Assembly: GCA_037783415.1 (NCBI GenBank)
Contig: JAZGTN010000003.1
Location: 1,386,501 to 1,450,500 of the forward strand
Direction: 5' to 3'
Length of the DNA stretch: 64,000 bases
From: Leptasterias polaris
Lineage: Eukaryota; Echinodermata; Asteroidea; Forcipulatida; Asteriidae
The position numbers and the translations under genes are program-made. The notes below the pieces were generated by a model. The model did not search any database. It was given only the letters and a program-made list of their open reading frames with translations, and was not told the DNA's origin. Of the stretch, positions 32,501 to 58,810 are shown piece after piece (positions within the stretch are counted from its first letter, which is position 1; every line of letters starts with the position of its first letter).

Positions 32501-35480
32501 TCTTCTTTGATCTTGTGACACGTCTAACTGTAAGCACTTTAGGGTAACCATGTAAAAACATGATTCATTTGAAGTGTAATGGTTAAAAAATACTTGCATT
32601 TTGACAAGTGAGTAATAGGAGCCCTACAAGTGCTTAAAAGCTTTAAACAAGTGTGCGCGCAGAGCAGTCAATTTGGTAGGCCCCAATCAGCGCTGTTTTT
32701 CAGTGTTTCCCTTCCAGGGTATACTGGCGAGAGGTATTGATACGAGGCGCTGCCCATGGTAGCGAGGCTGCATCTACCCACCAGTCATTGTTATTAATGG
32801 CGTCTCCGTATCCCGGGGTGTCAACCACAGTTAGTCGCAGTTTGACGCCGCGTTCCTCGATCTCAACTGTAGAGGCATCAATGCTGACAGTCTTATCAAT
32901 TTTCTCTGCAGAGACAAAAAAACAACAATTTTAAAAAATCGCGACTAAAAACTTGCAAAAATTCCTCTGAATGTCCAACCAAGGCCAAGGTTTTGTTTTT
33001 AACTTTTTCAGTGACCAGCCAGAAGGATCAGTTTGCTTTTCATTTCACTATTTCGCCAGCTGTTTCACTTGGTCATCTTTAATATAAAATCAGATGCTTT
33101 TCATAACTGAACTAGCCAGCTGCACCAATTTGAGAGAATTGTGACCGATCCTTAGGTGTTTTAACTAACGTTTAACACAGAGGTGTGTCAGATTAACCTG
33201 GATAAAGAGACAAGGGACAAAAGGACACAAACAAGTACACAAAACCAAAAAAACTAACAGACAGCAAACAAAACAATCGAACGAACGAAACGAACGAATG
33301 AACAAAACAAACAATCAAACAAACACCTCAAAGAACAAATACAAACAAGACACAGGAAATGAACAAGAAACAAGCATGGAACACAAGACAACAAGAAGAA
33401 ATAGACAAGCAGAAAACAAAAAAACTAAAAACTGCCGGAAAAGGATCTAGTGGGAAATAACACAACGGATCTCGTGAGCATATAACACATTTTTCCAGGG
33501 GTGTTAAGACGAGGGTGTACATACCAGCTGCACTTGGTACATGTCTCTCTGGGTACAGATCTGTGAGGAACAGACTGTTGATAAGTGTGGACTTTCCTAG
33601 ACCAGACTCGCCTGCAAAACAAGAGGAAGCCAAAAAGAAGAAAATATTATTACTTTTATAGCCAAAGATCTCTTCATGAGATCAGTAACTCGGTATCCAG
33701 TCAAGTGGATTGTTGCTTCATAACCCTCCTATTGGTGCATACTCAAAGATGTCTCAAAACCTCCCATAGGCTAGGCACACAATGTTGAAGTAACCCATGC
33801 CACACTTTCCAGTCATTTGGTTTTGTATATGGTTGATCAGCGCCACAGATTACCCCCAGCAGAAATTTACCATGGTTGAGAACCTTATCTCTTCCAACAG
33901 TGGCCCAAATTTTATATGCCATTTTTTTGATATAGTGCACACATTACTAGGCCACTATTAGGTTTGGGTAATTATGTACCGGTATGTATACCAAAACCAA
34001 AAAGTGAACTCCTATAGTGTCCACCATACCTCCAAAAGGCTGAGTGCGATTGAGCTCAGCTGGTGGCTTCTCCGGTTTACCACTCTCACTAAAGCACCTC
34101 GGGCAATGGCTCTACATGAGCATATGCCTCAAAATGCCACTGTTGTGGCATTGTGAGGTGGTGTGAGTTGGTTTTCCTAAGAAACACACTGATAGTAGGA
34201 GGGTTAATAATACTTATGTACACAGCAATTAACAGCAACTGTCACAAATCCAATTCTGTCTTGACTCTTACCAACGACCATCAGGGTGAACTCGAATCCT
34301 TTCTTGACGGACTTTCGATGGACCTGGTTAGGCAGATTGGCAAAGCCGACATAACCAGGTGTCTCCGGGTTGGAAAATTGCTGGAAAGAAGAAATGGAAA
34401 CGGTCCTGTAAGAATCCCAGGAATGAGCACCATTTTCACAAAACTTAAAGGTGGTAAACTCAGGCGAGTTTTCTAGGAATAGGATTTAGAGAGATTTACT
34501 CAAAAGGGCCAAACAGAATGCCCCAATTGATCAATATGTTAATAAGCTTACTATAATACTAATATAGGGTGTTTAACTTTAAAACTGAGTCTACATATAT
34601 AAGTAATGACTAAGTTTAAGGGCTCGTTTGAATCAAGCGACTTCTGCTACGATTAAATGGCTGTTGCAACGATTAAGAATAGGCCGTTTCAGCTGTAGTC
34701 ACTTCCATAGCCAATTATTGACATGGCTTAGAAAATACATTGTACACAGTACAGATAATCTAGTAGTAGCATACCTTGGCGTAGCTGCACACCAGCGCAT
34801 TGCTTACCATGTAAACATGTAATTTCAATCAATTTTAAATCCAACAAATTCATGACATACATTGTGACCTAAAATTTCCAATGAAAAAATTAACGAATGA
34901 ATGTGAACTATGAATTATGATTTATGATAAATTAAAATTATCATAAAAACTTGCACAGCCACGGGCCGGGACTTAGTTACAATACAACATTACATGGTTA
35001 CAACATCAGACATGTCAGACATGACCATCTATTTTTCACCTCTTTGAATGTATTATTCAAAAAGGCTGATCATGTTCACTAAAATAAAGTGTCAAATGAA
35101 AACCTAAGTTACAAAGAAAGATGGACATATTTTTCGATGTAAAAAAAGTTTGTTTAAATATAATATTATTAAAAAAAACATTAACAAAAACCAGAGTGTC
35201 CAGGGAATTCCCCTCTTTTCAACGAAATTGTGTCTCTCAAAAGTGAAAATATTTAAAAAGTACTGCCAGTGTCAACTCTGAGCTCACTGACATCTCGGTA
35301 AATACACACAAATTGCTGCAATGTTGGAATAAAAAGGTAATCTACTGGCTTAAAATTATGACTTATATTGATTGGCCTGCTGAACTGAACAATACACATG
35401 GCAAAAAAAATGATCAATGCCACTGAATTGCAGTTAAGAAACCACCCGCTTACCTGCGATCTAGATTCTTTTCCAGACAT
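23507..35480 (-). CDS. SEPTIN2: Septin, SEPT2 group, complete, 12 coding exons, 373 aa
   Basis: Coding exons in order (minus strand): 35454-35480, 34272-34380, 33525-33611, 32782-32905, 31466-31600, 30381-30498, 29856-29957, 29158-29254, 27372-27420, 25236-25376, 24809-24860, 23507-23587. All have GT-AG borders and the phases add up. Septins are GTP-binding proteins that form hetero-oligomeric filaments at the cortex, cleavage furrow and ciliary base. Seen: polybasic HRKSVKKGF before the GTPase; P-loop GESGLGKS at 46-53; Thr80 in switch I; DTPG at 103-106; AKAD at 184-187; septin unique element with YPWGVVEVENPEH around 260-272; and a C-terminal coiled coil ([18 protein letters not shown]). 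Length compares with 361 aa for human SEPT2. Ser-Gly and Pro-rich residues 308-330 ([11 protein letters not shown]) precede the coiled coil and are unlike human SEPT2. Paralogue choice within SEPT1/2/4/5 is by similarity from memory. Confidence 0.95.
23645..24165. repeat. Minisatellite, 14 copies of a 37-bp unit, in the last septin intron
   Basis: The unit joins TCATTAGTTTCATTCT, GAAGCTTC, ACT and GATTATATAA. Fourteen copies are nearly identical; only the first junction is one base longer. Each unit contains two perfect palindromes, GAAGCTTC and, across the junction, GATTATATAATC. The array starts 58 bases upstream of the last coding exon's acceptor, measured on the gene strand. Confidence 0.95.
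24185..24250. mobile_element. Fragment of the GGGCCCAATTTCATAG hAT-like MITE
   Basis: GGCCCAATTTCAAAGAGCTG continues into CTTAAGCAGAAAATATTGCT, as at the left end of the complete element at 49245-49485. Only one end is present. A similar end occurs at 18046-18066. Confidence 0.5.
24475..24795 (+). mobile_element. tRNA-derived SINE, truncated at 5' end, in septin intron 11
   Basis: B-box-like GAGTTCGAGTCCCG is followed by CTTGACACTTAACCATTATTGCTTCC, split by small changes but matching the SINE body at 15117. A later body segment (GGATCCAGTTAACTTGTCCC, GTAAGCCCCCCGACGTTTCTG) and a tail AAATTATGAGCGCTTTGTG with an ATT-rich end complete it. It ends about 15 bases from septin exon 11. Confidence 0.55.
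25860..26339 (+). mobile_element. LINE 3' end (CR1/L2-like), frameshifted, in septin intron 9
   Basis: Broken frames carry [14 protein letters not shown], then [11 protein letters not shown], then [19 protein letters not shown] and LLKNHLF. These are the ordered end blocks of a CR1/L2-type reverse-transcriptase protein. The 3' end reads TGCGCTATATAAAT then an (ATT)n tract to about 26339. An ATGTTAGG microsatellite lies just before it (25801-25830). Confidence 0.8.
26591..26818. mobile_element. ATAGATAG MITE family, copy B (complete)
   Basis: Both ends are present: ATAGATAGGTTGCAGTATGA and CGTCTACTGGGAACTATCTA. The inverted ends also share GGCCATCTTTACGGGCA on the left and the complement TGCCCGTAAAGATGG on the right. 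A TGATGTAAG variant replaces the TGACGTAAG of copies A and C. It lies in septin intron 9. Confidence 0.8.
27916..28586. mobile_element. 671-bp element with about 50-bp terminal inverted repeats, septin intron 8
   Basis: The left end GGGGCCGTTCACAATTATCA continues through CATTTTCACGAGCGTACAAA, and the right end is its inverse (TTTGTACGCTCGTGAAAATG ... TTGTGAACAGCCCC). The interior has repeated CAACCGTGGACC blocks and two ACACACWAGTGTGT palindromes. Style suggests a hAT-like non-autonomous element; I could not define a clean target duplication. Confidence 0.65.
28911..29109. mobile_element. ATAGATAG MITE family, copy C
   Basis: Ends ATCGATAGGTTGCAATATGA and CGTCTACTGGGAACTATCTA. Contains TGACGTAAGTCGGCCATCTT and AAAGATGGCG. 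It lacks the CGGCTGCGCTAATAATTTG block of copies A and B. It stops about 50 bases from septin exon 8. Confidence 0.8.
29664..29729. repeat. 18-bp minisatellite, about 3.5 copies
   Basis: AACAGTGTTTTAGGAAGT repeated head to tail with one G/T change, in septin intron 7. Confidence 0.8.
30600..30930 (-). mobile_element. tRNA-derived SINE, degenerate, septin intron 6
   Basis: Read on the minus strand: a tRNA-like head (TAGCCAAGCAGTCTAATGC ... GGGTTTAGGTCTCGG), then GCACTTTTTCCTTGAGCA, then CTTCGTCCTTCGGATGGGAT, a body block typical of the same SINE group as 15117. The 3' part near 30600-30650 is decayed (GCTTTGAGATGCCCGTAG). Confidence 0.5.
31828..32025 (-). mobile_element. TTAA-type MITE, TACAGGATTGG family, septin intron 4
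   Basis: Read on the minus strand it starts TTAAAGGTATTATACAGGAT at 32025 and continues TTGGTAGAGCTGACAAAATA. A TTAA also lies at the other end (31828-31831). Interior blocks (GTGAAAAACCGTGCAC, CAACCGAAATCAGCTG) match the copy at 57888-58095. Confidence 0.6.
32150..32530 (-). repeat. Dispersed repeat, inverted relative to 46374-46560
   Basis: Read in inverse, GAGAGGGGACCAGTTGCTTT ... ACACAGAATGGAGCAACCAC ... ATCCAATATATTTGGATATT ... GGGGTTATGATCGAGCAAGG matches 46374-46560 closely. A third partial copy may be at 26341-26410. No coding content was recognised. Confidence 0.6.
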
Positions 35481-35925
35481 TTTCTACAGCTGTGTGGTAC
35501 CCTAAACCTAGCTGACAAACACTTCCTCCAGGAAATTTTCTTAAAACAACAAAAAATGAATATTTTCGTAAGTTGAGGTTTCTTGGAGAGCGATCACTGA
35601 CACTAGACAGTACACTCCAGACAAGACCTTGTGGATATTCAACCTTTTACTCATGGATTGTGTCCCAGGCCTTATTATTATGTACTGCGGTCGATGAATA
35701 CTATGTGCTTAAAACGAGGTTGAAGTGAAACCGCAAGACATTGTATAGCCCAGACGTCCCCATAATTGAGTGAAAATAAAATAAGTTTATTAGTTTAGGT
35801 ACCAGACTAGGTGTTATTCATCGCATACCACATACCAATGAATCAAAACAAAAAACACTTTCATCTGGCATGCTGGCTATCAAGCAGAACCCACACCCAT
35901 GGGCGGTGCCGGGGTTCGGAAAGTG

Positions 35926-35954
35926 GGGGGGGGGGGGGGGTGGGGGGGGGGGGC
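35926..35954 (+). repeat. Poly-G tract
   Basis: A run of G interrupted by a single T, upstream of the septin coding start on the gene strand. It could form a G-quadruplex or simply be a microsatellite. Assembly errors are common in such runs. Confidence 0.7.
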
Positions 35955-36059
35955 TGGTAGATAGAACATTTCTACAATTACGGTTATTGTTATAAATTGA
36001 GACATACACTTGAGACTGAAAAAGCAAGGGTAAGGTTTAGGTGTTTACCTCGTGTTTAC

Positions 36060-36250
36060 CTCGCGGTGGGCAGGGCATGGCAACTGATGAGCAGACGCCC
36101 AATGTGAGGTCGCTATCAGGCCAAGGAAGCGCAACACCGGGGCGTACAGCCTGATCTGCAAGCATGGGTTATTTATAACACATTACAGATAAAGTTTATC
36201 AAGGTGACAGGATTTCCGCCATTGAAATAGCCTTGGATGGTAACCGGGCG
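36060..36250 (-). promoter_or_regulatory. Candidate non-coding first exon / promoter of the septin gene
   Basis: A CG-richer stretch upstream of the septin start codon ends, on the minus strand, in CCACCGCGAG followed by a GTAAAC donor, repeated eleven bases later. A matching acceptor (CCACACAG) lies 10 bases before the septin ATG at 35480. The length of the exon is a guess, and this is based on composition and splice sites alone. Confidence 0.3.
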
Positions 36251-37085
36251 CCCTCTCACCTGCAATTTTATTAGCTACTGCTGCATAAAGTGTTATTCGA
36301 TCAATTACATCGTATTTAGGGCTTAATTGAAGTTATGTTTTGTTTTATTTTGTTTCGGGTGGGTTATGTTCTAAAGCAAAACTCCATACATTTTCAAATT
36401 GAGAAAGATGTATAAAACAAACTCGCGATCCGCCCACCTTTGGCTTTTATTTTCATGTAGGCCTACGCTCCGATAGAGCTATGGTACGGTCCCCGCCCCC
36501 CGCCACCAGCCAACACATTATCACTTTAAATCAATTAAATCGTAATTTTTTTAAATATTTTATATTAATTAAGAAAAGGCAACTTTTGTCAATTTGAATT
36601 TCGAATGAAGGCTTAACGCAACTGTGGATGGGGTACATGATTAAAAATCGAACAGATGAGTCAATAGGTCGGACAGTGAGTGCCCCCATAGGCGGCATCC
36701 AAAAGACTCGCACCTCCCCCATGATTATTTTTTGGACAAGACCGTAAAAGTGATACAGCGCCCTCCTTTGACATAAATTATTGTAAAGAGCTCAGTAAAA
36801 AATTCCATAGCGATGGGATTAAGCGTCGGTAGTTTCAGACTCTCTAGACAGCTCGTCCTGATGTGAAAAATCGTGAGTTTTACTATTACTATTAATTAGT
36901 ACTAGTTTTTTATTGCTCCTTGGTTTTACTCATTAATCTATCTTTTGTCACCTTAGACATAAATGTCATAGAATAGAACTGACTTGTGTTGTAATTTGAG
37001 CCTCAAAATTGTTTTGGGTTCCTTTTGTTTTGGAAGCCGAATCTAAGTTCTATATTCTAAATGATAAATCTGTAGTTCTTTTTTT

Positions 37086-38965
37086 GGGTAACCAGTCAAC
37101 TCGCCCCCCAGCAAAGTCGCCCACTGCAAAGTCGCCCCCCAGCAAAGTCGCCCACAACAAAGTCGCCCCCCAGCAAAGTCGCCCACTACAAAGTCGCCCC
37201 CTCACTTACAAAGTCGCCCCCTGTCAAAGTCGCCCCTCACAAAGTCGCCCCCTGTCAAAGTCGCCCCCTGACAGAGTCGCCCACCAACAAAGTCGCCCCC
37301 TAACAAAGTCGCCCAAGAAGATTTCACTAAGTGAGGGCGCCCTTTGTTAACGGTTTAGATTCAACCATTTGAGATTCCAGGCTTGGCGAATGCTTTGTCT
37401 TTTCGAGAAAACTCTTTTTTTCAACTTTGAATTGGCCTTCTAATATTATGTAAAACTGAATCCAACATAGACAGTTTTCTGAATTAAATTAAGCATGCTG
37501 TGCGTAATTTTAAATCCATACCGGAAACATTTTAATACCTGATATTTTTAGTTGATATTTTTAATCAATATCTTATCTTATCAAAATACATCAGTGATCG
37601 ACTTAGGGTTTTAATTAAAGTAGGCAACCTGTCAACTTATCACAACAATAAAAATTCAAATAATGTATCAAAACACATCAGTATTAGAGTTCACATAATT
37701 TTATTCAATTAAAAAACATATAGACTATAAAAAAAGAAGGTTTTGAATTAAAAAAACAATTAGAACTTTATTTAAATACAAATAAATAACCACCATAACT
37801 TTTAATGAATGCGCGAATAAAATTTAGTTCTTTATATGCTGAGAATTAACGGGAATAAACATATGCAAAATCTAAATAATTACGGCCGATGAGTGTCCCA
37901 GAAAAGACGCCGAAAAATTTGCTTCAACATGGAGGGAAAACAAAAATTAAACAAATTGGGTTTGAAGTTTACATCAACATAAAACAAATAAATAAAATGC
38001 AACTAAAAACAACCCATCAGTTACACGGAAATAACAACTATTTTAAAAAGTTTAAAGTTGGAAAAAGTAGTATTTTCAAATATACAAAAAAAAGGTTTTG
38101 AAGTAATAAAATAAATTATGACTTTATATAAACCACAATAAAAAATCGAAAAATCTAAGTCCACGCCTCGATCGTCATGGTGCATTACCAAAAAGGGCGG
38201 CACAACCACGTAACAGCTTCTTGGTACCGATTTCGCCGATTTCAGTCCAAACTTCTAAAAATAAACACTAGTAATAAACACTTCCCATCACCCTCATGTT
38301 CACTTCTGCTTGATAATTTCTTTGATGTATATATATTCTGTAAAGAAAATGTAAATAACCTGTTATATATATATTATTTTAGTGTTCTAATATTTCTAAA
38401 AACGAAATTGAATGCATTTAGAGCTAAAGAAACCCTAGTCTGAGAGACTAATTAAGGGGAAAATGCGTGAATTTGAATGCATGTTAATGAAATTGAATGA
38501 ATTTTTGCTGAAATTGGCCGGGAAAACCTATAATTAAAAGAAGCTGCTACAACACAAAGATTATAAACACGCTCAAACCCGTCGTGCACGCTCAAAATCC
38601 CGTAGCCCTTCTGTAACAGATCTATCTACATGTACATTTCGTCTTCTCCCAGTGCTAATAAATTGTTTCAAAATATTCAAAAGCGCCCTCACTTTTGTGA
38701 TAATTTTTATGGCTTTACGTCGCTCAACCATACACTGGGCGACTTTGTCAGGGGGCGACTTTGTTAGGGGGCGACTTTGTTGGTGGGCGACTCTGTCAGG
38801 GGGCGACTTTGTGAGGGGCGACTTTGACAGGGGGCGACTTTGTAAGTGGGGGGGTGACTTTGTAGTGGGCGACTTTGCTGGGGGGCGACCTTGTAGTGGG
38901 CGACTTTGCTGGGGGGCGACTTTGTAGTGGGCGACTTTGCTGGGGGGCGAGTTAACTGGTAACCC
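37086..38965. mobile_element. 1.88-kb inverted-repeat element ending in mirror-image CAAAGTCGCCC arrays
   Basis: The outer ends are GGGTAACCAGTCAACTCGCC and its near complement GGCGAGTTAACTGGTAACCC. Inside each end lies an array of 13 units built on CAAAGTCGCCC (about 37111-37315, and inverted at about 38736-38950). Variant units occur in nearly the same order in both arrays (for example CAGAG instead of CAAAG once per array), so the arms are true inverted copies. Seven T residues flank each side, a possible but weak target duplication. The 1.4-kb interior is very AT-rich, with a diverged internal duplication (about 37725-37770 and 38085-38120) and no recognisable transposase. The long open Pro/Lys/Ser frames over the arrays are an artefact of the repeat. 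Confidence 0.7.
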
Positions 38966-39111
38966 TTTTTTTGCATTGTTTTTTGTGACCTGCGGTTTTT
39001 GTGTGTCTGTGTGTCTGCTGCAATTTCGTCGGTTTTTTTTCAATTGAATTCAGGTAGATAACATATTTAGGTTATAGAATGTTAGGGGCAACGGCGGCAA
39101 CTGCCTCCAAT

Positions 39112-39203
39112 CTACTCCTGAGTCCTAGATGAGGTTCATTCTGCTATCGTCTCCATAGACGATAGCGGAATGAACCTCATCCATAGTTCTAGGAGTAGGC
39201 CTA
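39112..39203. mobile_element. 92-bp palindromic MITE with 8-bp target duplication
   Basis: CCTCCAAT occurs directly before (39104-39111) and directly after (39204-39211) the element. The interior folds into an almost perfect hairpin: ATGAGGTTCATTC...GCTATCGTCT, a four-base loop, and the complementary arm. Outer arms CTACTCCT/AGGAGTAG continue the pairing. An 8-bp duplication fits the hAT group. A related half-hairpin is at 63579-63620. Confidence 0.75.
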
Positions 39204-39318
39204 CCTCCAATCCAAGTAATAATTAATTTTGTCTCATCAGAGTCAAGAGTTGCCCTTTGTTTGGATTTTTTTTTTTAAACTAGGTTGCCTTGCCCTTTTG
39301 CTGAGATTGATTGAGAAC

Positions 39319-39625
39319 TAGACCCAGTAACTGGGGCGCTGTACTCCTTTTTTTGAAATGTTGACATCATCGGTCGTACTAGCGCCCCAGCGAACGACAG
39401 TATGGTCATACATCATGATCCAACCGCGTCAGTCGTAACGGTTGAGGCAGGGCACCCGTCTAAAATTTGACGGGTGCCCTTTCACGGTTGAGGCAGGGCA
39501 CCTGTCGATACAACTGAGAGTTGGATCATGATGTATGACCATACTGTCGTTTGCTGGGGCGCTAGTACGACCGATGATGTCAAAATTTTGAAAAAGGAGT
39601 ACAGCGCCCCAGTTTACTGGGTCTA
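39319..39625. mobile_element. 307-bp foldback element with perfect 9-bp target duplication
   Basis: ATTGAGAAC lies immediately on both sides (39310-39318 and 39626-39634). The termini are TAGACCCAGTAA and TTACTGGGTCTA. The inverted arms extend over about 105 bases with few mismatches (GGGGCGCTGTACTCC, CATCATCGGTCGTACTAGCG, CAGTATGGTCATACATCATG). The centre holds CGGTTGAGGCAGGGCACC twice and a small hairpin. A 9-bp duplication with long arms fits a Mutator-like (MULE) non-autonomous element. Confidence 0.8.
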
Positions 39626-39777
39626 ATTGAGAACCATGCATGGACATTAGATGTGAGAACGAAGCAGCATCAAGTCTGCTTGAAGCCTTGTTATTAGTTA
39701 ATGAATGACAGAAGAAAAAGATTTGAATCCCAAAACGCACTTCAAAAAATAAAATAAATAACAAATTAAGTTTGTTA

Positions 39778-39945
39778 TGCAGTTCCCTGTGCACAGTTGT
39801 GCAGTTCTGTGCACAGTTGTGCAGTTCTAATTCTATGCACAGTTGTGCAGTTCTAATTCTATGCACAGTTGTGCAGTTCTGTGCACAGTTGTGCAGTTCT
39901 AATTCTATGCACAGTTGTGCAGTTCTGTGCACAGTTGTGCAGTTC
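39778..39945. repeat. Minisatellite TGCACAGTTGTGCAGTTC just upstream of CCDC157
   Basis: The unit TGCACAGTTGTGCAGTTC, with or without a TAATTCTA spacer, is repeated seven times or so. Each unit contains a near-palindrome TGCACAGTTGTGCA. The array ends about 100 bases before the CCDC157 ATG, in the likely promoter or 5' UTR. Long open frames on both strands over it are a by-product of the repeat. Confidence 0.85.
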
Positions 39946-40043
39946 TGGCAATTGAATGGTTTCAAAAAGTTGATCAACTTGCTATTATGTTATCAAGAGT
40001 AGGAGAGTTCTAATGACAAGAATTTACAACACAGGTATGGTAG

Positions 40044-56823
<16,780 letters not shown>

Positions 56824-56995
56824 GTACCTCAGTCTGGTTCATCTTAAGAGAAAAACCATCGTTTATTGTGGTACAGGAGAGAAAAAAACACAACTCTACT
56901 CACATATGCCCCTAGCCGGGAATCAAACCAGGCCCACAGTAGTGAGAGGTGAGCACTCTACGCACTAGCCACCCACTAGCCACCCATGTCACCCA
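56824..56995 (-). mobile_element. tRNA-derived SINE forming the start of the CCDC157 3' UTR
   Basis: On the minus strand: A-box-like GGTGGCTAGTGCGTAGAGTG and B-box-like CCTGGTTTGATTCCCGG, then GTGAGTAGAGTTGTGTTT as in 21222-21350. It seems to reach the TAG stop of CCDC157, so the 3' UTR begins in retroposon DNA. Confidence 0.6.
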
Positions 56996-57058
56996 TACAT
57001 GATACACTTGTACATGATCTATTTTGAGTGGTCGAGTACATCCATGCCTCTTGCTTTC

Positions 57059-57064
57059 AATAAA
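57059..57064 (+). terminator. Candidate poly-A signal for CCDC157
   Basis: AATAAA about 235 bases past the stop codon. A second AATAAA is at 57330-57335. Confidence 0.45.
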
Positions 57065-57452
57065 CACACAATCGATGAACCGAGGTAGTTTTATCACTCT
57101 GTATTTACTTTATGAGTAGGAAGTGAGATCTAAAGCTTTGCACAGTGTAGGAAGTATTAAGAACTGAGTAGTTTTAAGAGTAACAACGATGTGATTAAAA
57201 TGTCTTATGGGAGACATGTTGGTTCTGAGAAGAACTGAGAAGAACTGGGGTTGACTCTTATGTTTCAGAATAGTGTGCTCTGCTCGTCTTCATATCAGAA
57301 TAGTAAGTTTGTACTCATTGTGAAAGAGAAATAAACAGTGGTCCACAATACTAAGAACAATTTTGGATAAGGAACGTAGTCGGCCACTAATCAATGACTG
57401 CACATGCTCACTATACTAATGATCTACTGCAAACGCTGTTAGTGACTAGACT

Positions 57453-57842
57453 TTAAAGGGACACTTTGCCTTGGATCAGGCGAGTTGGTCTATGAAAAGT
57501 GTTTGTAACCGTTTGTTATAAAATGCATATGGTTAGAAAGATGTTTTAAAAGTAGAAAAAAATGATCCACACAAATATGCCTCGAAATTGTGTGGTTTTC
57601 CTTTTACTTTTTGAACTGACACGGTCCGCCATTTTGTGGAGTCAAAAATTTGACTCCACAAAATGGCGTGCTGTGTTAGTTCACGATGTAAAAGGAAAAC
57701 CACGCAATTTCGAGGCATATTTGTGTGGATCATTATAATCTACTTTTAAAACATCATTCTAACAATATGCATTTCATAACAAACGGTTTCAAACGCTTTC
57801 CATAGACCAAATCGCCCGATCCAAGGCAACGTGTCCCTTTAA
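57453..57842. mobile_element. 390-bp TTAA-flanked full palindrome (foldback element)
   Basis: Almost the whole element is one inverted repeat: outer AGGGACACTTTGCCTTGGATC pairs with GATCCAAGGCAACGTGTCCCT, and the pairing goes on through CCTCGAAATTGTGTGG to a small loop at AAAATTT. TTAA lies at both edges (57453-57456 and at about 57839-57842). Confidence 0.85.
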
Positions 57843-57887
57843 GCAGTTAGTTCCCATATGTCATGCTTCATTTGCACTTTGTCACAG

Positions 57888-58095
57888 TTACAGGTGTTAT
57901 ACAGGATGGGTAGAGCTGACATAATAGTCACAGACGGTGTTCATGTTGTGGTTGATCAACCATAAACATGAAATAACAAACATTTGAAAATTTGTGCTTA
58001 TCCGTTGTGTGTGTCAAGAGAAAATAGTGAAAAACCATGCTCTATTTTCAGCATGAAACACTTTGTCCGCAACAACCGAAATCAGCTTTTACTTT
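57888..58095 (+). mobile_element. TACAGGATTGG-family MITE, partial
   Basis: GTGTTATACAGGATGGGTAG, AGAGCTGACATAATAGTCAC and CAACCGAAATCAGCTTTTAC match the 31828 and 44287 elements. The TTAA at the left edge is lost. Confidence 0.55.
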
Positions 58096-58810
58096 TTTTT
58101 GGTTTTGGGTGGGTTTTCAGATACAGTTTTCTCGAATATGACTTTATTTCAGAGGGAAATATTTCACAGAAAAGATGGTTCTAATACATGTATGAACTTA
58201 ACAATCGGTGATCTTTCAGACTAAAATTAGACAACTATGTTTTTTATCCTTAACCACTCCTGTATATACATTGGTTCATTTAAGAACAAAGAAGCACCCA
58301 GTGATGCAACCACAGTCAGTCTACTGGTTCCATAGTTGACAAGAGCAGACTAACCACAAAATTTGCAGTGTGAACATTGTTTTCATGTTGAGGACATCCT
58401 GAGGTTCAAAACAAAACCTGCAATCATAAGTTGTGTGTTAGTTGGTGGGGCCCTGTAGATTGTGGGCATGGACTGTATTCATTGTGGGGTTCCTTAAACA
58501 ATTGTATTGTGATTACCTCATTAGTTGCCTTGTGTTTGGATGTATCTTTTAACAATGCCTTCTGTTGTAAAATTTAAGCTGCAGCACTGAGCTTGCATAC
58601 TGGCCAATGCAATTCCCCATTTGCACTGAAGTTTGGTTTATTTTGGGAACAGTGGATTTACCTGTAAGTTTGCTGCCATCTACACCTGGTGTCTCCAAAA
58701 GTTTCCAGTTATACTGAAATTTGCTTAAAATTACCATTTGCTAAAAACTTCATTCACATAAAGCTCCTACTTTGATGAAATGGTCACAAATAAGCCAAGT
58801 TGTGGATGAT

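Noticed and set aside
37009..37350. Open frame rich in Pro, Lys, Ser and Ala
   Set aside because: It is the translation of the CAAAGTCGCCC array. The mirror array at 38.7-39.0 kb gives similar frames on the other strand.
37079..38972. TTTTTTT as a firm 7-bp target duplication of the array-ended element
   Set aside because: Homopolymer flanks are common by chance, so it is not used as proof of transposition.
39429..39977. 182-codon minus-strand frame
   Set aside because: It spans a minisatellite and a foldback transposon, and the peptide is repetitive with no family resemblance.
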